Numbered from the stretch's first letter, positions 45,934-56,841 are shown. The stretch is DNA of 64,000 nucleotides from Rhodopseudomonas palustris (GCF_034479375.1 NZ_CP140155.1:2356001-2420000), one strand, 5' to 3'. Notes: a model not told the origin generated them from the sequence alone. A program made the numbers and translations.

Positions 45934-47151
45934 TTACGCGGCCGAGCGGATCGCGCTGAAATGATGCGGCGGCGGCGCCGACGACAGCGCCTCGATCAGC
46001 CCCTGCATCGAGGTCAAGTTATGCACCGGGCGGAATTCGTCAACGTGCGGGAGCATCATTTTGATGCCCTGCGCGCGCGGCTCGAAGCCGCCGAAGCGCA
46101 GCAGCGGATTGAGCCAGATCAGCCGCCGGCAGGAGCGATGCAGCCGGTCCATTTCGAACGCCAGCTTGCTGTCCGCTTCGCGCTCCAGCCCGTCGGAGAT
46201 CAGCAGCACGATCGCGCCCTGCCCGAGCACACGGCGCGCCCACAGCTTGTTGAAGCCGTGCAACGAGGTCGCGATCCGCGTCCCGCCGGCCCAGTCCTCG
46301 ACCGACGAAGTGCAGCTCGCCAGCGCCTCGTCGGGATCGCGTGCCCGCAGCGCCCGCGTGACGTTGGTCAGCCTGGTGCCGAACAGGAAGGTGGAGACGC
46401 GCTTGCGATCGTCGGTGATGGCGTGGAGGAAATGCAGAAACAGTCGCGTGTACTCGCTCATCGAGCCGGAGATATCGAGCAGCGCCACGATCGGCGCCGG
46501 CTTGTCGATCAGCCCGAGCTTGCGAATGTCGACGATGTCGCCGCCGGTGCGGAGCGACGCGCGCAGCGTGCGGCGCAGATCGAGCTTGAGGCCGCGCTTG
46601 TCGGGGCGGACCCGGCGCGTGCGCAGCTCCGCCTGCGGCAGCCGCATCCGCGCGATCGCGCGGGTGACCTCGGCGATCTCCGCCGCGCTCATCTGGGCGA
46701 AATCCTTCTTCTGCAGGATTTCCTTGTCGGACACCGCGAGCCGCACCTCCTGCTCCTCGGCGGCGGGGAAATCGCGCGTCGTGGATGGCGCCATCGCTTC
46801 CTGCACCCGGCGCGAGGCCGGCGGCGGCTTCTTCTTGGCGTGATCCGGCAGCGGGATCGAATCCAGCATGTGCTGCCATTCCTCGGCAGCGCGGAAGAAC
46901 AGCGCGAACGCCTGCGCGAAGATCAACTGATGCTCGTGCCGCTTGACGAAGATCGCCTCCAGCGTGGCGTAGAGGTCGTCGCGGTTGCCGATCTCGATCA
47001 GTTGCAGCGCCTCCAGCGCATCGATCACCGCGCCCGGCCCGACCGGCAGACCGGCGGCGCGCAGCGCCCGCGCAAAGCCGACGACATTGTCGGCCATCTT
47101 GCCGGTCGGCGGATTGAGGTGATCCATCGCGGTCATCGGGTTTCGCTGCAT
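45934..47151 (-). CDS. coxE: CoxE-like VWA-domain protein
   Basis: A 405-residue maturation protein of Mo-hydroxylases. The C-terminal von Willebrand A domain has the MIDAS motif APIVALLDISGSMSEY near residue 225 and VLLISDGLEREAD near 320. The N-terminal part is helical (VVGFARALRAAGLPVGPGAV). ATG 47151 is chosen over an upstream TTG because AAAGGGGAAG precedes it. It works with the CoxD ATPase, as in the CO dehydrogenase system of Oligotropha/Afipia. Confidence 0.9.
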   Translation of the reverse strand: MQRNPMTAMDHLNPPTGKMADNVVGFARALRAAGLPVGPGAVIDALEALQLIEIGNRDDLYATLEAIFVKRHEHQLIFAQAFALFFRAAEEWQHMLDSIPLPDHAKKKPPPASRRVQEAMAPSTTRDFPAAEEQEVRLAVSDKEILQKKDFAQMSAAEIAEVTRAIARMRLPQAELRTRRVRPDKRGLKLDLRRTLRASLRTGGDIVDIRKLGLIDKPAPIVALLDISGSMSEYTRLFLHFLHAITDDRKRVSTFLFGTRLTNVTRALRARDPDEALASCTSSVEDWAGGTRIATSLHGFNKLWARRVLGQGAIVLLISDGLEREADSKLAFEMDRLHRSCRRLIWLNPLLRFGGFEPRAQGIKMMLPHVDEFRPVHNLTSMQGLIEALSSAPPPHHFSAIRSAA

Positions 47152-47175
47152 CGTTCGAGCTTCCCCTTTCAACCA

Positions 47176-47273
47176 GTCATTCCGGGGCGCGCGCAGCGCG
47201 AACCCGGAATCTCGACATTCGTGCCCGTTTCAGATTCCGGGTTCGCGAGCTGCGCTCGCGCCCCGGAATGACG
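47176..47273. repeat. Paired REP palindromes (family 2)
   Basis: Arms GTCATTCCGGGGCGCGCGC and ...GCGCCCCGGAATGACG between coxD and coxE. Confidence 0.82.
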
Positions 47274-47315
47274 AACTCTTAGTCAGTGCCACTGCCTCGC
47301 CGCTCGCACGGTCTG

Positions 47316-47417
47316 CTCCCTCTCCCGCTTGCGGGAGAGGGCTGGGGTGAGGGCGACGCGAGCACGGTGCCCGTTGCTCCCCCACCCCAACCCTCCCCCG
47401 CAAGAGCGGGAGAGGGG
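47316..47417. repeat. Intergenic palindromic repeat (CTCTCCCGC type)
   Basis: Arms CTCCCTCTCCCGCTTGCGGG and ...CCCGCAAGAGCGGGAGAGGG, related to the units flanking paaB. With the neighbouring REP pair it fills the 320-bp gap between coxD and coxE. Confidence 0.8.
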
Positions 47418-47471
47418 GCGCGCTGCCGATGCGGCGGAGGCGGAGCCACACAACGAATGCAAAGAGTCCGA

Positions 47472-48383
47472 CTACGACGTCTCTTCGGTCGCGTCCTTCA
47501 CCAGCTTCTGCAGCGCGTCGCCCTGCATCCTTGTGATGTCGTCCTGGTACTTCAGCAGCGCGCCGAGCGTGTCGCCGACGACTTCGGCGGTCAGCGCGCG
47601 GGCGTCGAGCTCGGTGAGTGCCGTCGCCCAGTCCAGCGTTTCGGCGACGCCGGGCGATTTGTAGAAGTCCTGCTCGCGCAGCGCCTGCACGAAGTTGACC
47701 ACCTGCTGCGACAGCTTGGCCGAAATCCCCGGCACGCGCGACTTGACGATCGCCAGCTCGCGCTGCGCGTTCGGATAGTCGACCCAGTGATACAGGCAGC
47801 GCCGCTTCAGCGCGTCGTGGATCTCGCGGGTGCGGTTCGAGGTGACGATGACGATCGGCGGCTGCGGCGCCTTGATGGTGCCGAATTCCGGGATCGTCAC
47901 CTGATAGTCGCTCAGCACCTCGAGCAGATACGCCTCGAACGCTTCGTCGGCGCGGTCGAGCTCGTCGATCAGCAGCACCGGGGCACCCGCCATGTCCGGC
48001 TCCAGCGCCTGCAGCAGCGGCCGCTTGATCAGATACTGCTCGGAAAAGATGTCGCTGGAGAGCTGCGCGCGATCGGTGTCGCCGGCGGCCTCCGCCAGCC
48101 GGATCGCGATCATCTGCGCCGATGAATTCCACTCGTAGACCGCGGAGGCGACGTCCAGCCCCTCGTAGCACTGCAGCCGGATCAGACGGCGGCCGAGCGC
48201 GGCCGACAGCACCTTGGCGATCTCGGTCTTGCCGACGCCGGCCTCGCCTTCGAGGAACAGCGGCCGGTTCATCCGCAGCGCGAGGAACACCACCGTCGCC
48301 AGCGCCCGCTCGGCGAGATAGCCGCGGCTCGTCAGCATGTCGAGCGTCGCGTCGACCGAAGCGGGGGGCGCCGTGACGCTCAT
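47472..48383 (-). CDS. coxD: CoxD-like MoxR-type AAA+ ATPase
   Basis: A 303-residue AAA+ ATPase that, with CoxE, helps assemble the active-site cluster of CO-dehydrogenase-type enzymes. Walker A FLEGEAGVGKTEIAKVL near residue 44, Walker B VLLIDELDRADEAFEAYLLE near 135, sensor-1 VIVTSNRTREIHDALKRRC. It follows coxM on the same strand by about 45 bp. Confidence 0.93.
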   Translation of the reverse strand: MSVTAPPASVDATLDMLTSRGYLAERALATVVFLALRMNRPLFLEGEAGVGKTEIAKVLSAALGRRLIRLQCYEGLDVASAVYEWNSSAQMIAIRLAEAAGDTDRAQLSSDIFSEQYLIKRPLLQALEPDMAGAPVLLIDELDRADEAFEAYLLEVLSDYQVTIPEFGTIKAPQPPIVIVTSNRTREIHDALKRRCLYHWVDYPNAQRELAIVKSRVPGISAKLSQQVVNFVQALREQDFYKSPGVAETLDWATALTELDARALTAEVVGDTLGALLKYQDDITRMQGDALQKLVKDATEETS

Positions 48384-48430
48384 CGATTGACCCTCATGGG
48401 GTGACGCTCATGGGCGGGCCGATCGCAAGG

Positions 48431-49237
48431 TCACGCCTTGCCGTTGGCGGCATCGACCGCGCGCTTGGCCAGCACGCCGATCAGATGCGCGCGATATTCC
48501 GCACTGCCGTGCAGATCGCTGTTCAAGCCGTCGTGCGGGACGTGGATGCCGTCGAGCGACTTCGAATTGAACCGCGCCTTCAGCGCCTCCTCGAAAGCGG
48601 TGACGCGGAACACGCCGTCGGAGCCGGCGCCGGTCACCGCGACAGCGACGTCGGACGGCCGTCGCGCCACGAACACGCCGACCAGCGCGTAGCGCGAGGC
48701 CTGGTTGCGGAATTTAATGTAGGCTGCCTTCTTCGGCAGCGGAAACTGCACCTTGGTGATGATCTCGTCCGGCTCCAGCGCCGTGGTGAACAGGCCCTGG
48801 AAGAACTCCTCCGGCTTCAGCTTGCGCTTGTTGGTGACGATGGTGGCGCCGAGCGCCATCACCGCGGCCGGATAGTCCGCGGTCGGATCGTTGTTGGCGA
48901 GCGAGCCGCCGATCGTGCCCTTGTGGCGCACCGCCGGATCGCCGATCAGCGACGCCAGCTCCGCCAGCGCCGGGATCGCCTCGCCGACGATCGGCGAAGC
49001 CGCCACTTCGGCGTGTTTGGCGGTGGCGCCGATCACCAGCGAACGGCCTTTCATCTCGATGCCGCTCAGCCCTTCGATATGCGACAGGTCGACCAGATGC
49101 GGCGGCGCGGCGAGCCGCTGCTTCATCACCGGCAGCAGCGTGTGGCCGCCGGCGATCAGCTTGGCGTCCTCGTTCTTGATCAGCAGATTCGCCGCCTGAC
49201 GGACGGTCGCGGGGCGGTGGTATTTGAATTCGTACAT
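48431..49237 (-). CDS. coxM: CO-dehydrogenase-type FAD-binding medium subunit (CoxM-like)
   Basis: Carries FAD between the Fe-S subunit and the external acceptor. The 268-residue protein has the FAD motifs KLIAGGHTLLPVMKQRL near residue 26 and GTIGGSLANNDPTADYP near 108, the signature of the family. It directly follows the coxS-like gene. In typical clusters the large MoCo-binding subunit gene lies beside these two; here the 51-bp gap leaves no room for it. Confidence 0.93.
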   Translation of the reverse strand: MYEFKYHRPATVRQAANLLIKNEDAKLIAGGHTLLPVMKQRLAAPPHLVDLSHIEGLSGIEMKGRSLVIGATAKHAEVAASPIVGEAIPALAELASLIGDPAVRHKGTIGGSLANNDPTADYPAAVMALGATIVTNKRKLKPEEFFQGLFTTALEPDEIITKVQFPLPKKAAYIKFRNQASRYALVGVFVARRPSDVAVAVTGAGSDGVFRVTAFEEALKARFNSKSLDGIHVPHDGLNSDLHGSAEYRAHLIGVLAKRAVDAANGKA

Positions 49238-49288
49238 TGAGCTTCCCTGGGCCGCTCGGCCTGCGCTTTGATCGTTGTCCGAATCGAA

Positions 49289-49774
<486 letters not shown>

Positions 49775-49959
49775 CGGCCCTCTCATTCTTTTCACACCAC
49801 CGCGTTGCACGGTAGTCAGCTCGCGTCTTAGTTGTGTTTCTTGAAGATATCTTAGGGGGCAACACCCGGATCGGCAACCTCGATCCGAATATCGAAAGCG
49901 CGCGAGACACAGCGCCCGAGCCTGATAACGGGAGCGTGATCGAATCCGCCGCAGCGCAC

Positions 49960-50421
49960 TCAGGCGCCGCCGTTGCCCTCGACGGCCTTGGAGAAATTGG
50001 CGAAGAATTCGTCGGCGAGCTTCTTGGCCGAGCCGTTGATCAACCGCTGCCCGAGCTGCGCCAGCTTGCCGCCGATATGCGCCTCGACGTCGTAGGAAAG
50101 CAGCGTGCCGCCGTCCTTGTCGGACAGGCCGACCACGGCGCCGCCCTTGGCGAAGCCGGCGACGCCGCCTTCGCCCTCGCCGGTGATCTTGTAGCCGTTC
50201 GGCGGATCGAGATCGCTGAGCGTCACGCGGCCCTTGAAGCGCGCCGACACCGGGCCGACCTTCAACTTGGCCACCGCGCGGAAGCCGCTGTCGTCCTCGG
50301 TCTTCTCCAGCTCTTCGCAGCCGGGGATGCACTGCTTCAGCACTTCAGGGTCGTTCAGCTTGCTCCACACCAGATCTTTCGGCGCGCCCAGCTGGACTTC
50401 GCCGTTCATCGTCATGGCCAT
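49960..50421 (-). CDS. coxG: CoxG-like SRPBCC protein
   Basis: A 153-residue START/SRPBCC-fold protein: [34 protein letters not shown] and [20 protein letters not shown] are CoxG hallmarks. CoxG helps dock CO dehydrogenase to the membrane in Afipia/Oligotropha. It lacks the hydrophobic C-terminal anchor of longer CoxG proteins. It is the most upstream gene of the cluster, with a 185-bp gap to coxS. Confidence 0.9.
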   Translation of the reverse strand: MAMTMNGEVQLGAPKDLVWSKLNDPEVLKQCIPGCEELEKTEDDSGFRAVAKLKVGPVSARFKGRVTLSDLDPPNGYKITGEGEGGVAGFAKGGAVVGLSDKDGGTLLSYDVEAHIGGKLAQLGQRLINGSAKKLADEFFANFSKAVEGNGGA

Positions 50422-50600
50422 GGATTCTCCTCCCGCAATCGACGGCCGCCTTGGTCGGCGGCGTTGCCGGGCTACTTAAGCACGCCGTTCGCAAAAGAAA
50501 AAGTAGCACGGCACCGTAACACGCGACGGGCCACGCATAGGCGCTTTGCGCATTGCGCATTGCGATATGGTGCGTCCGGGAGGTGTTCGTCGGATAGTGA

Positions 50601-51125
50601 TCACGAATTCTGCGGCGCGTGCGGATAGTTCGGCATCATCGCAGGCCGCTCCGCAACCGTGGTCACTGCTTCCCTCGGCCGCTCAACCAGCATCACGATC
50701 GCGGTGCCGAGCAGCAGCAGCAGCTCGGTGGCGTGCAGCCGCATCGCTTCCAATTCGCCGACCTGAGACGCCATGATCATGCTGGCGAAACTGATCACGC
50801 TGCCGAGCGTCAGCGCGATCGCCAGCGCCTCGTCGCCGCCGCCGGCCTTGCGGATCGATGGCCGCATCAGCAATGCGACGAATACCGTCAAGAACGCAGC
50901 CACCGTCAACTTGGCGAGTGCGAGCATCCAGGCGGTCCGCACCGTGGCGGTCGCAGCCAGATGGAAGTGATCGCTCAGGAAAATCGCGACGGAGATGTTC
51001 GGCCGGTCGTACAGGGCGTGGATCGGCGACACCACGATCTTGAACGCGACCATCAGCCAGGTCGGCACGAAATAGGCCGCGAGCAGCACGCCGTTCACAG
51101 AGCTGATCCGCCAGTTCGTGTTCAT
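50601..51125 (-). CDS. Four-TM membrane protein of unknown function
   Basis: A 174-residue integral membrane protein with about four helices: VNGVLLAAYFVPTWLMVAFK, a segment near residue 65 (TAWMLALAKLTVAAFLTVFV), ALAIALTLGSVISFASMIMA and ATELLLLLGTAIVMLVE. The C-terminal tail is Pro/Asn-rich. No family is recognised. It is isolated between the cox-type cluster and the liv operon. Confidence 0.75.
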   Translation of the reverse strand: MNTNWRISSVNGVLLAAYFVPTWLMVAFKIVVSPIHALYDRPNISVAIFLSDHFHLAATATVRTAWMLALAKLTVAAFLTVFVALLMRPSIRKAGGGDEALAIALTLGSVISFASMIMASQVGELEAMRLHATELLLLLGTAIVMLVERPREAVTTVAERPAMMPNYPHAPQNS

Positions 51126-51564
51126 GTGGGCTTCCCGCTGCCGGCCTCCCCGATCATGGAAGGCGAGTCCGCCGAGCTAAACCCGGTTAACGACGAGCGA
51201 CAACGGAAAGGCTTTGTTAACCTTAACGCCCGTTAACCCTGTGGATGATGGGGACCTGCTGCCGAAAGAGCTTCGGGCGGGCACGAAACTTGCGTCTCGT
51301 TTCGGCGTCGCAGCCAGAACTTTGGGGCGATCGGAAGCGGCCGATCCGCTGTCCCGGAACCCGCGTCGTCCACAGGGAAGAAGGTCGTATCGGCACGGCT
51401 GTTGCCGTAACCGGTTCCAACTGTTACAAAATCCTTAAAGCGAAGCGACGTTCCGGCTGCCGGGGCCCTCGCCGCATCGTGTCTCCAGCGCGAGCGGGTG
51501 CACCAGACGGGCACGCTGCGCTCACGATTCTCCGTTCCGTTCGGACCTCAGACCACGGCAGCGC
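51126..51564. promoter_or_regulatory. Upstream region of the liv operon
   Basis: Gene-free. At 51185-51236 there are three GTTAAC sites and a TTAACG, a cluster out of keeping with the GC-rich surroundings; an FNR/CtrA-like regulator is possible but spacing (TTAA-N6-TTAA) does not fit the CtrA consensus. No terminator or riboswitch is seen. Confidence 0.4.
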
Positions 51565-52482
51565 ATGGACTATTTCGCCCAGCAGCTCATCAATGGCCTC
51601 GTCCTCGGCTCGATCTACGGCCTGATCGCGATCGGCTACACGATGGTCTACGGCATCGTCGGCATGATCAATTTCGCCCATGGCGACATCTTCATGATCG
51701 GCGGCTTCATCGCCCTGATCAGCTTCCTGATCCTGGTGTCGTTCGGCCTCACCTTCGTGCCGCTGATTCTTCTGGTGGTGCTGCTGGTGTCGATGGCGAT
51801 CACCGCGCTGTACGGCTGGACGGTCGAGCGCATCGCCTATCGCCCGCTGCGGAATTCGTTCCGCCTCGCGCCGATGCTGTCGGCGATCGGCATGTCGTTC
51901 GTGCTGATGAATTTCGCGCAGGTCGCACAGGGGGCCCGCGTCAAGCCGGTGCCGCCGATCATCACCGGCGGCTACACGCTGCACGAGAGCGCCGACGGCT
52001 TCAACGTGCAGCTTTCCAATGTCCAGATCGTGGTGGTGATCACCACCATCGTGCTGCTCGCGATCTTCACCTGGCTGGTGGCGAAGACCAGGCTCGGCCG
52101 CGACATGCGCGCCTGCGAGCAGGACCGGACCATGGCGTCGCTGCTCGGGGTCGACGTCGACCGCACCATCTCGATGACATTCGTGATCGGCGCCGCACTC
52201 GCCTCGGTCGCGGGCATGATGTATTTGCTGTATTACGGCCTGGTCGACTTCTTCATGGGCTTCGTCGCCGGCATCAAGGCGTTCACCGCGGCCGTGCTCG
52301 GCGGCATCGGCTCGCTGCCGGGCGCGATGCTGGGCGGCCTGCTGATCGGCCTGATCGAGACCTTCTGGTCGGCCTATTTCTCGGTCGAGTACAAGGACGT
52401 CGCGGCGTTCTCGATCCTGATCGTCGTGCTGATCTTCATGCCGACCGGCCTGCTGGGCCGGCCGGAAGTCGAAAAAGTCTGA
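51565..52482 (+). CDS. livH: Branched-chain amino-acid ABC transporter permease LivH
   Basis: A 305-residue inner-membrane permease of the HAAT family, about eight TM. It starts MDYFAQQLINGLVLGSIYGL, has MVYGIVGMINFAHGDIFMIG near residue 31 and the conserved ADVARA-like EAA region EQDRTMASLLGVDVDRTIS near 192. First gene of livHMGF. Family specificity covers Leu/Ile/Val and, in some alphaproteobacteria, aromatic acids. Confidence 0.95.
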   Translation: MDYFAQQLINGLVLGSIYGLIAIGYTMVYGIVGMINFAHGDIFMIGGFIALISFLILVSFGLTFVPLILLVVLLVSMAITALYGWTVERIAYRPLRNSFRLAPMLSAIGMSFVLMNFAQVAQGARVKPVPPIITGGYTLHESADGFNVQLSNVQIVVVITTIVLLAIFTWLVAKTRLGRDMRACEQDRTMASLLGVDVDRTISMTFVIGAALASVAGMMYLLYYGLVDFFMGFVAGIKAFTAAVLGGIGSLPGAMLGGLLIGLIETFWSAYFSVEYKDVAAFSILIVVLIFMPTGLLGRPEVEKV

Positions 52483-52491
52483 GCGGCGCGC

Positions 52492-53823
52492 GTGGCCATT
52501 CATGCCCCCGCCGCCGCTGCGACCGCCGCCAAACCCGGCGTCGGCGCCGCCTTCATCTTCAAAAAAGCCCTGATCAGCGCCCTCGTGGCGCTGGTTCTGT
52601 TTTCGCTGATGATCGGCGTGCGAACCGAAGCCGGGCCGGAAGGGCAACTGATCTACTGGACCCGTTTCCCGGAACTCGCCGGCATGGTCGCGGCGGTGTT
52701 CGTCGGCTCGATCGTGGTCGAGCTGCTGCGTCGCTGGTGGGGCCCGGTCGATACGCCGAGGCTGATGCCCGAAGGCGCGCGCAAGACGCTCAGTGTCGCC
52801 GGCCGCGCCGTCGCCCCGGTGCTGCTGATCTTCACGATTCTGGTGCCGGTGATCTTCTACGACCAGCGCTACATCCTCGACCTCGGCATTCTCGTACTGA
52901 CCTATGTGATGCTGGGCTGGGGGCTGAACATCGTGGTCGGCCTCGCCGGCCTGCTCGACCTCGGCTACGTCGCGTTCTACGCCGTCGGCGCCTATTCCTA
53001 CGCGCTGCTCGCGACCAATTTCGGGCTGTCGTTCTGGATCTGCCTGCCGCTCGCCGGCATCCTCGCCGGATTCTGGGGCGTGCTGCTCGGCTTTCCGGTA
53101 CTGCGGCTGCGCGGCGACTATCTCGCCATCGTCACGCTGGCGTTCGGCGAAATCATCCGGCTCGTCATCATCAACTGGCAGAGCCTCACCGGCGGCCCGA
53201 ACGGCGTCAGCGGCATCCCGCGGCCGACTCTGTTCGGCATCCCGCTGGTGCCGGGCGAGAACGGCCTCGCAGCATTTCTCGGGATTCCGTTCTCGCCGTC
53301 GCATCGGCTCGTCTTCCTGTTCTACATCATCCTGGCGCTGGCGCTGTTGACCAACTGGGCCACGATCCGGCTGCGGCGCCTGCCGATCGGCCGCGCCTGG
53401 GAAGCGCTGCGCGAAGACGAAGTCGCCTGCCGCGCGCTCGGCATCAACACCACCACGACCAAGCTGACGGCGTTCGCCACCGGCGCGATGTTCGGCGGCT
53501 TCGCCGGCGCGTTCTTCGCCACCCGGCAGGGCTTCATCTCGCCGGAGTCGTTCACCTTCCAGGAATCCGCGCTGGTGCTGGCGATCGTCGTGCTCGGCGG
53601 CATGGGATCGCAGCTCGGCGTCGCGCTGGCGGCGCTGGCGCTGATCGGCGGCTTCGAGCTGTTCCGCGGGCTGGATCAGTTCCGGATGCTGGTGTTCGGC
53701 CTGTCGATGGTGCTGCTGATGGTGTGGCGGCCGCGCGGCCTGATCGGCCATCGCGCGCCGACCGTGTATCTGCAGCACAATCAGGCGATCTCGTCCGACC
53801 TCGTCAAGGAGGGCCACGGATGA
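52492..53823 (+). CDS. livM: Branched-chain amino-acid ABC transporter permease LivM
   Basis: A 443-residue permease from a GTG start (VAIHAPAAAA). It has an N-terminal extension with two TM before the core VMLGWGLNIVVGLAGLLDLG near residue 135, an EAA-like loop GRAWEALREDEVACRALG near 300 and MFGGFAGAFFATRQGFISPE. The long form is typical of proteobacterial LivM. Its TGA overlaps the livG ATG (ATGA). Confidence 0.94.
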   Translation: MAIHAPAAAATAAKPGVGAAFIFKKALISALVALVLFSLMIGVRTEAGPEGQLIYWTRFPELAGMVAAVFVGSIVVELLRRWWGPVDTPRLMPEGARKTLSVAGRAVAPVLLIFTILVPVIFYDQRYILDLGILVLTYVMLGWGLNIVVGLAGLLDLGYVAFYAVGAYSYALLATNFGLSFWICLPLAGILAGFWGVLLGFPVLRLRGDYLAIVTLAFGEIIRLVIINWQSLTGGPNGVSGIPRPTLFGIPLVPGENGLAAFLGIPFSPSHRLVFLFYIILALALLTNWATIRLRRLPIGRAWEALREDEVACRALGINTTTTKLTAFATGAMFGGFAGAFFATRQGFISPESFTFQESALVLAIVVLGGMGSQLGVALAALALIGGFELFRGLDQFRMLVFGLSMVLLMVWRPRGLIGHRAPTVYLQHNQAISSDLVKEGHG

Positions 53824-54656
53824 GCGACGGCCCGATTCTGCGCGTCGACGGCCTGACCATGCGGTTCGGCGGCATCGTCGCGGTCAATGATCTGTCGTTC
53901 GCGGCGCAGCGCGGCAAGATCACCGCGCTGATCGGCCCGAACGGCGCCGGCAAGACCACGGTGTTCAACTGCATCACCGGCTTCTACAAGCCGAGCGCCG
54001 GCGCAATCAGCCTGCAGCATCCCGGCGGCGACAGCTACCGGCTCGACAAGCTCAACGACTTCCGCATCACCAAGATCGCCAAGGTCGCCCGCACCTTCCA
54101 GAACATCCGGCTGTTCGCCGGCATGACCGCGCTGGAAAACCTGATGGTGGCGCAGCACAACAAGCTGATGCTCGCATCCGGCCTGACCTTTCTCGGCCTG
54201 TTCGGCGCGCCGTCCTGGCGCGCGGCGGAAAAGCAGGCGATCGAGCGCGCCACCTTCTGGCTGAAGCAGATCGGCCTCTTGGACCGCGCCGACGAGGCCG
54301 CCGGCAATCTGCCCTACGGCGACCAGCGGCGGCTGGAGATCGCGCGCGCGATGTGCACCGAACCCGTGCTGCTGTGCCTCGACGAGCCGGCCGCCGGCCT
54401 CAACGCGCGCGAGAGCGCGGCGCTCAGCGAATTGCTGCTCTCGATCCGCGACGATCACGGCACCTCGATCCTGTTGATCGAGCACGACATGAGCGTGGTG
54501 ATGGAGATCTCGGACGCCGTCGTCGTGCTCGACTACGGCGTCAAGATCGCCGAGGGCACGCCGCAGCAGATCCGCGACGACCAGCGCGTGATCGCCGCCT
54601 ATCTCGGCGTCGAAGACGAAGAGGTCGAAGCCGTCGAGCAGGAGCTCGGGCTGTGA
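53820..54656 (+). CDS. livG: Branched-chain amino-acid ABC transporter ATPase LivG
   Basis: A 278-residue ATPase. Walker A LIGPNGAGKTTVFNCITGF near residue 37, signature LPYGDQRRLEIARAM near 160, Walker B PVLLCLDEPAAGLNARE near 178, H-loop LLIEHDMSVVM. The C-terminus has an acidic tail. The ATG is within the end of livM, so the two are coupled; a REP pair separates it from livF. Confidence 0.95.
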   Translation: MSDGPILRVDGLTMRFGGIVAVNDLSFAAQRGKITALIGPNGAGKTTVFNCITGFYKPSAGAISLQHPGGDSYRLDKLNDFRITKIAKVARTFQNIRLFAGMTALENLMVAQHNKLMLASGLTFLGLFGAPSWRAAEKQAIERATFWLKQIGLLDRADEAAGNLPYGDQRRLEIARAMCTEPVLLCLDEPAAGLNARESAALSELLLSIRDDHGTSILLIEHDMSVVMEISDAVVVLDYGVKIAEGTPQQIRDDQRVIAAYLGVEDEEVEAVEQELGL

Positions 54657-54676
54657 CTGGCCTCCCCCCACTCACT

Positions 54677-54768
54677 CCGTCATGGCCGGGCTTGACCCGG
54701 CCATCCACGCCCGCGGGCAAGGCGGTGCGTGTGTCCGTGGATGCCCGGGTCAAGCCCGGGCATGACGG
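54677..54768. repeat. Paired REP palindromes (family 1) between livG and livF
   Basis: Arms CCGTCATGGCCGGGCTTGAC and ...GTCAAGCCCGGGCATGACGG. Within the operon, so it is part of the mRNA and may set relative expression of the two ATPases. Confidence 0.85.
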
Positions 54769-54789
54769 TGTTGGTGGAGCGCCGTCGCG

Positions 54790-55539
<750 letters not shown>

Positions 55540-55702
55540 CGTCACCGCCCGCAGGCTGCGGCAGAATGTGCCAGAGCGCTGCGGCAAACCGCGCATTTTG
55601 TCGATGACTTGGCCGGAAAATCAGCCAACAATGCCGCCAGGCTTCGCGCGTCGGCTGGCCCGGGCGCACTGTTCGTTCGCACACTACCGCAGGGATCGAT
55701 CC

Positions 55703-56815
55703 ATGAAACTCAAGCTTCTCGGTTTGGCATTCGGCGCGTCGCTGGCGCTGTCGACCACGGCGCTGGCGCAGGACATCAAGGTCGCGGTCTCGGGGCCGAT
55801 GACCGGGAGCGAATCCGCGTTCGGACGGCAGTTGAAGAACGGCGCCGACCAGGCGGTCGCCGATCTCAACGCCGGCGGCGGCGTGCTCGGCAAGAAGCTC
55901 GCGCTGGAAATCGGCGACGACGCCTGCGATCCCAAGCAGGCCCGCTCGATCGCCGAGAAACTCGCGGGTGACGGCATTCCGTTCGTCGCCGGGCATTTCT
56001 GCTCGTCGTCGTCGATCCCGGCATCGGAAGCCTATGCCGACGGCAACGTGCTGCAGATCACCCCGGCCTCGACCAACCCGCTGTTCACCGAGCGCAAGCT
56101 GTGGAACGTGCTGCGCGTCTGCGGCCGTGACGATCAGCAGGGCCTGATCGCCGCCGAATACATCACCCAGAACTTCAAGGGCAAGAACGTCGCGATCCTC
56201 AACGACAAGACCACCTACGGCAAGGGCCTCGCCGACGAGACCAAGAAGGCGCTGAACAAGGCCGGTTTCCAGGAGAAGATGTTCGAGTCCTACAACAAGG
56301 GCGACAAGGACTTCAATTCGATCGTCTCGCGGCTGAAGCGCGACTCGATCGATCTGGTCTATATCGGCGGCTATCATCAGGAAGCCGGTCTGATCCTGCG
56401 CCAGATGCGCGACCAGGGCCTGAAGACGGCAATGATGGCCGGCGACGCGATGAACGACAAGGAATTCGCCTCGATCACCGGCCCGCTCGCCGAGGGCACG
56501 CTGTTCACCTTCGGCCCCGACCCGCGCAACAAGCCGACCGCCAAGGCGATCGTCGAGAAGTTCAAGGCCAAGGGCATCGATCCGGAAGGCTACACGCTCT
56601 ACACCTACGCCGCGTTCCAGGTCTGGTCGCAGGCCGTCGCCAAGGCCAAGACCACCGATCCGAAGAAGGTGATCGACACCATCAAGGCCGGCGAATGGGA
56701 CACCGTGCTCGGCAAGATGGCGTTCGACGCCAAGGGCGACATCAAGGCGATCGACTACGTCGTCTACAAATGGGACGCCAAGGGCAACTACGCCGAAATC
56801 GGCAAGGCGATGTGA
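55703..56815 (+). CDS. livK: Branched-chain amino-acid binding protein LivK-like
   Basis: The periplasmic binding protein, 370 residues. Signal peptide of about 23 residues (LLGLAFGASLALSTTALAQ), then DIKVAVSGPMTGSESAFGRQ. Ligand-loop features GHFCSSSSIPASEAYADGNV (about 100) and VYIGGYHQEAGLILRQM (about 222) match the family; Cys pairs near 79 and 103 resemble those of E. coli LivJ/LivK. ATG 55703 has AGGGATCG upstream. It lies 163 bp after livF. Confidence 0.94.
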   Translation: MKLKLLGLAFGASLALSTTALAQDIKVAVSGPMTGSESAFGRQLKNGADQAVADLNAGGGVLGKKLALEIGDDACDPKQARSIAEKLAGDGIPFVAGHFCSSSSIPASEAYADGNVLQITPASTNPLFTERKLWNVLRVCGRDDQQGLIAAEYITQNFKGKNVAILNDKTTYGKGLADETKKALNKAGFQEKMFESYNKGDKDFNSIVSRLKRDSIDLVYIGGYHQEAGLILRQMRDQGLKTAMMAGDAMNDKEFASITGPLAEGTLFTFGPDPRNKPTAKAIVEKFKAKGIDPEGYTLYTYAAFQVWSQAVAKAKTTDPKKVIDTIKAGEWDTVLGKMAFDAKGDIKAIDYVVYKWDAKGNYAEIGKAM

Positions 56816-56841
56816 GGCCCTGAGGTTTCGCACCAACAACA

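Noticed and set aside
51185..51236. CtrA box
   Set aside because: The consensus is TTAA-N7-TTAA(C); the spacing seen is N6 or N2, so it is recorded only as an unexplained cluster.
51424..53817. A minus-strand open frame of about 797 codons opposite livH and livM
   Set aside because: Composition (Arg, Gln, Asp, His in runs) is typical of antisense frames; the permease genes on the plus strand are clear.
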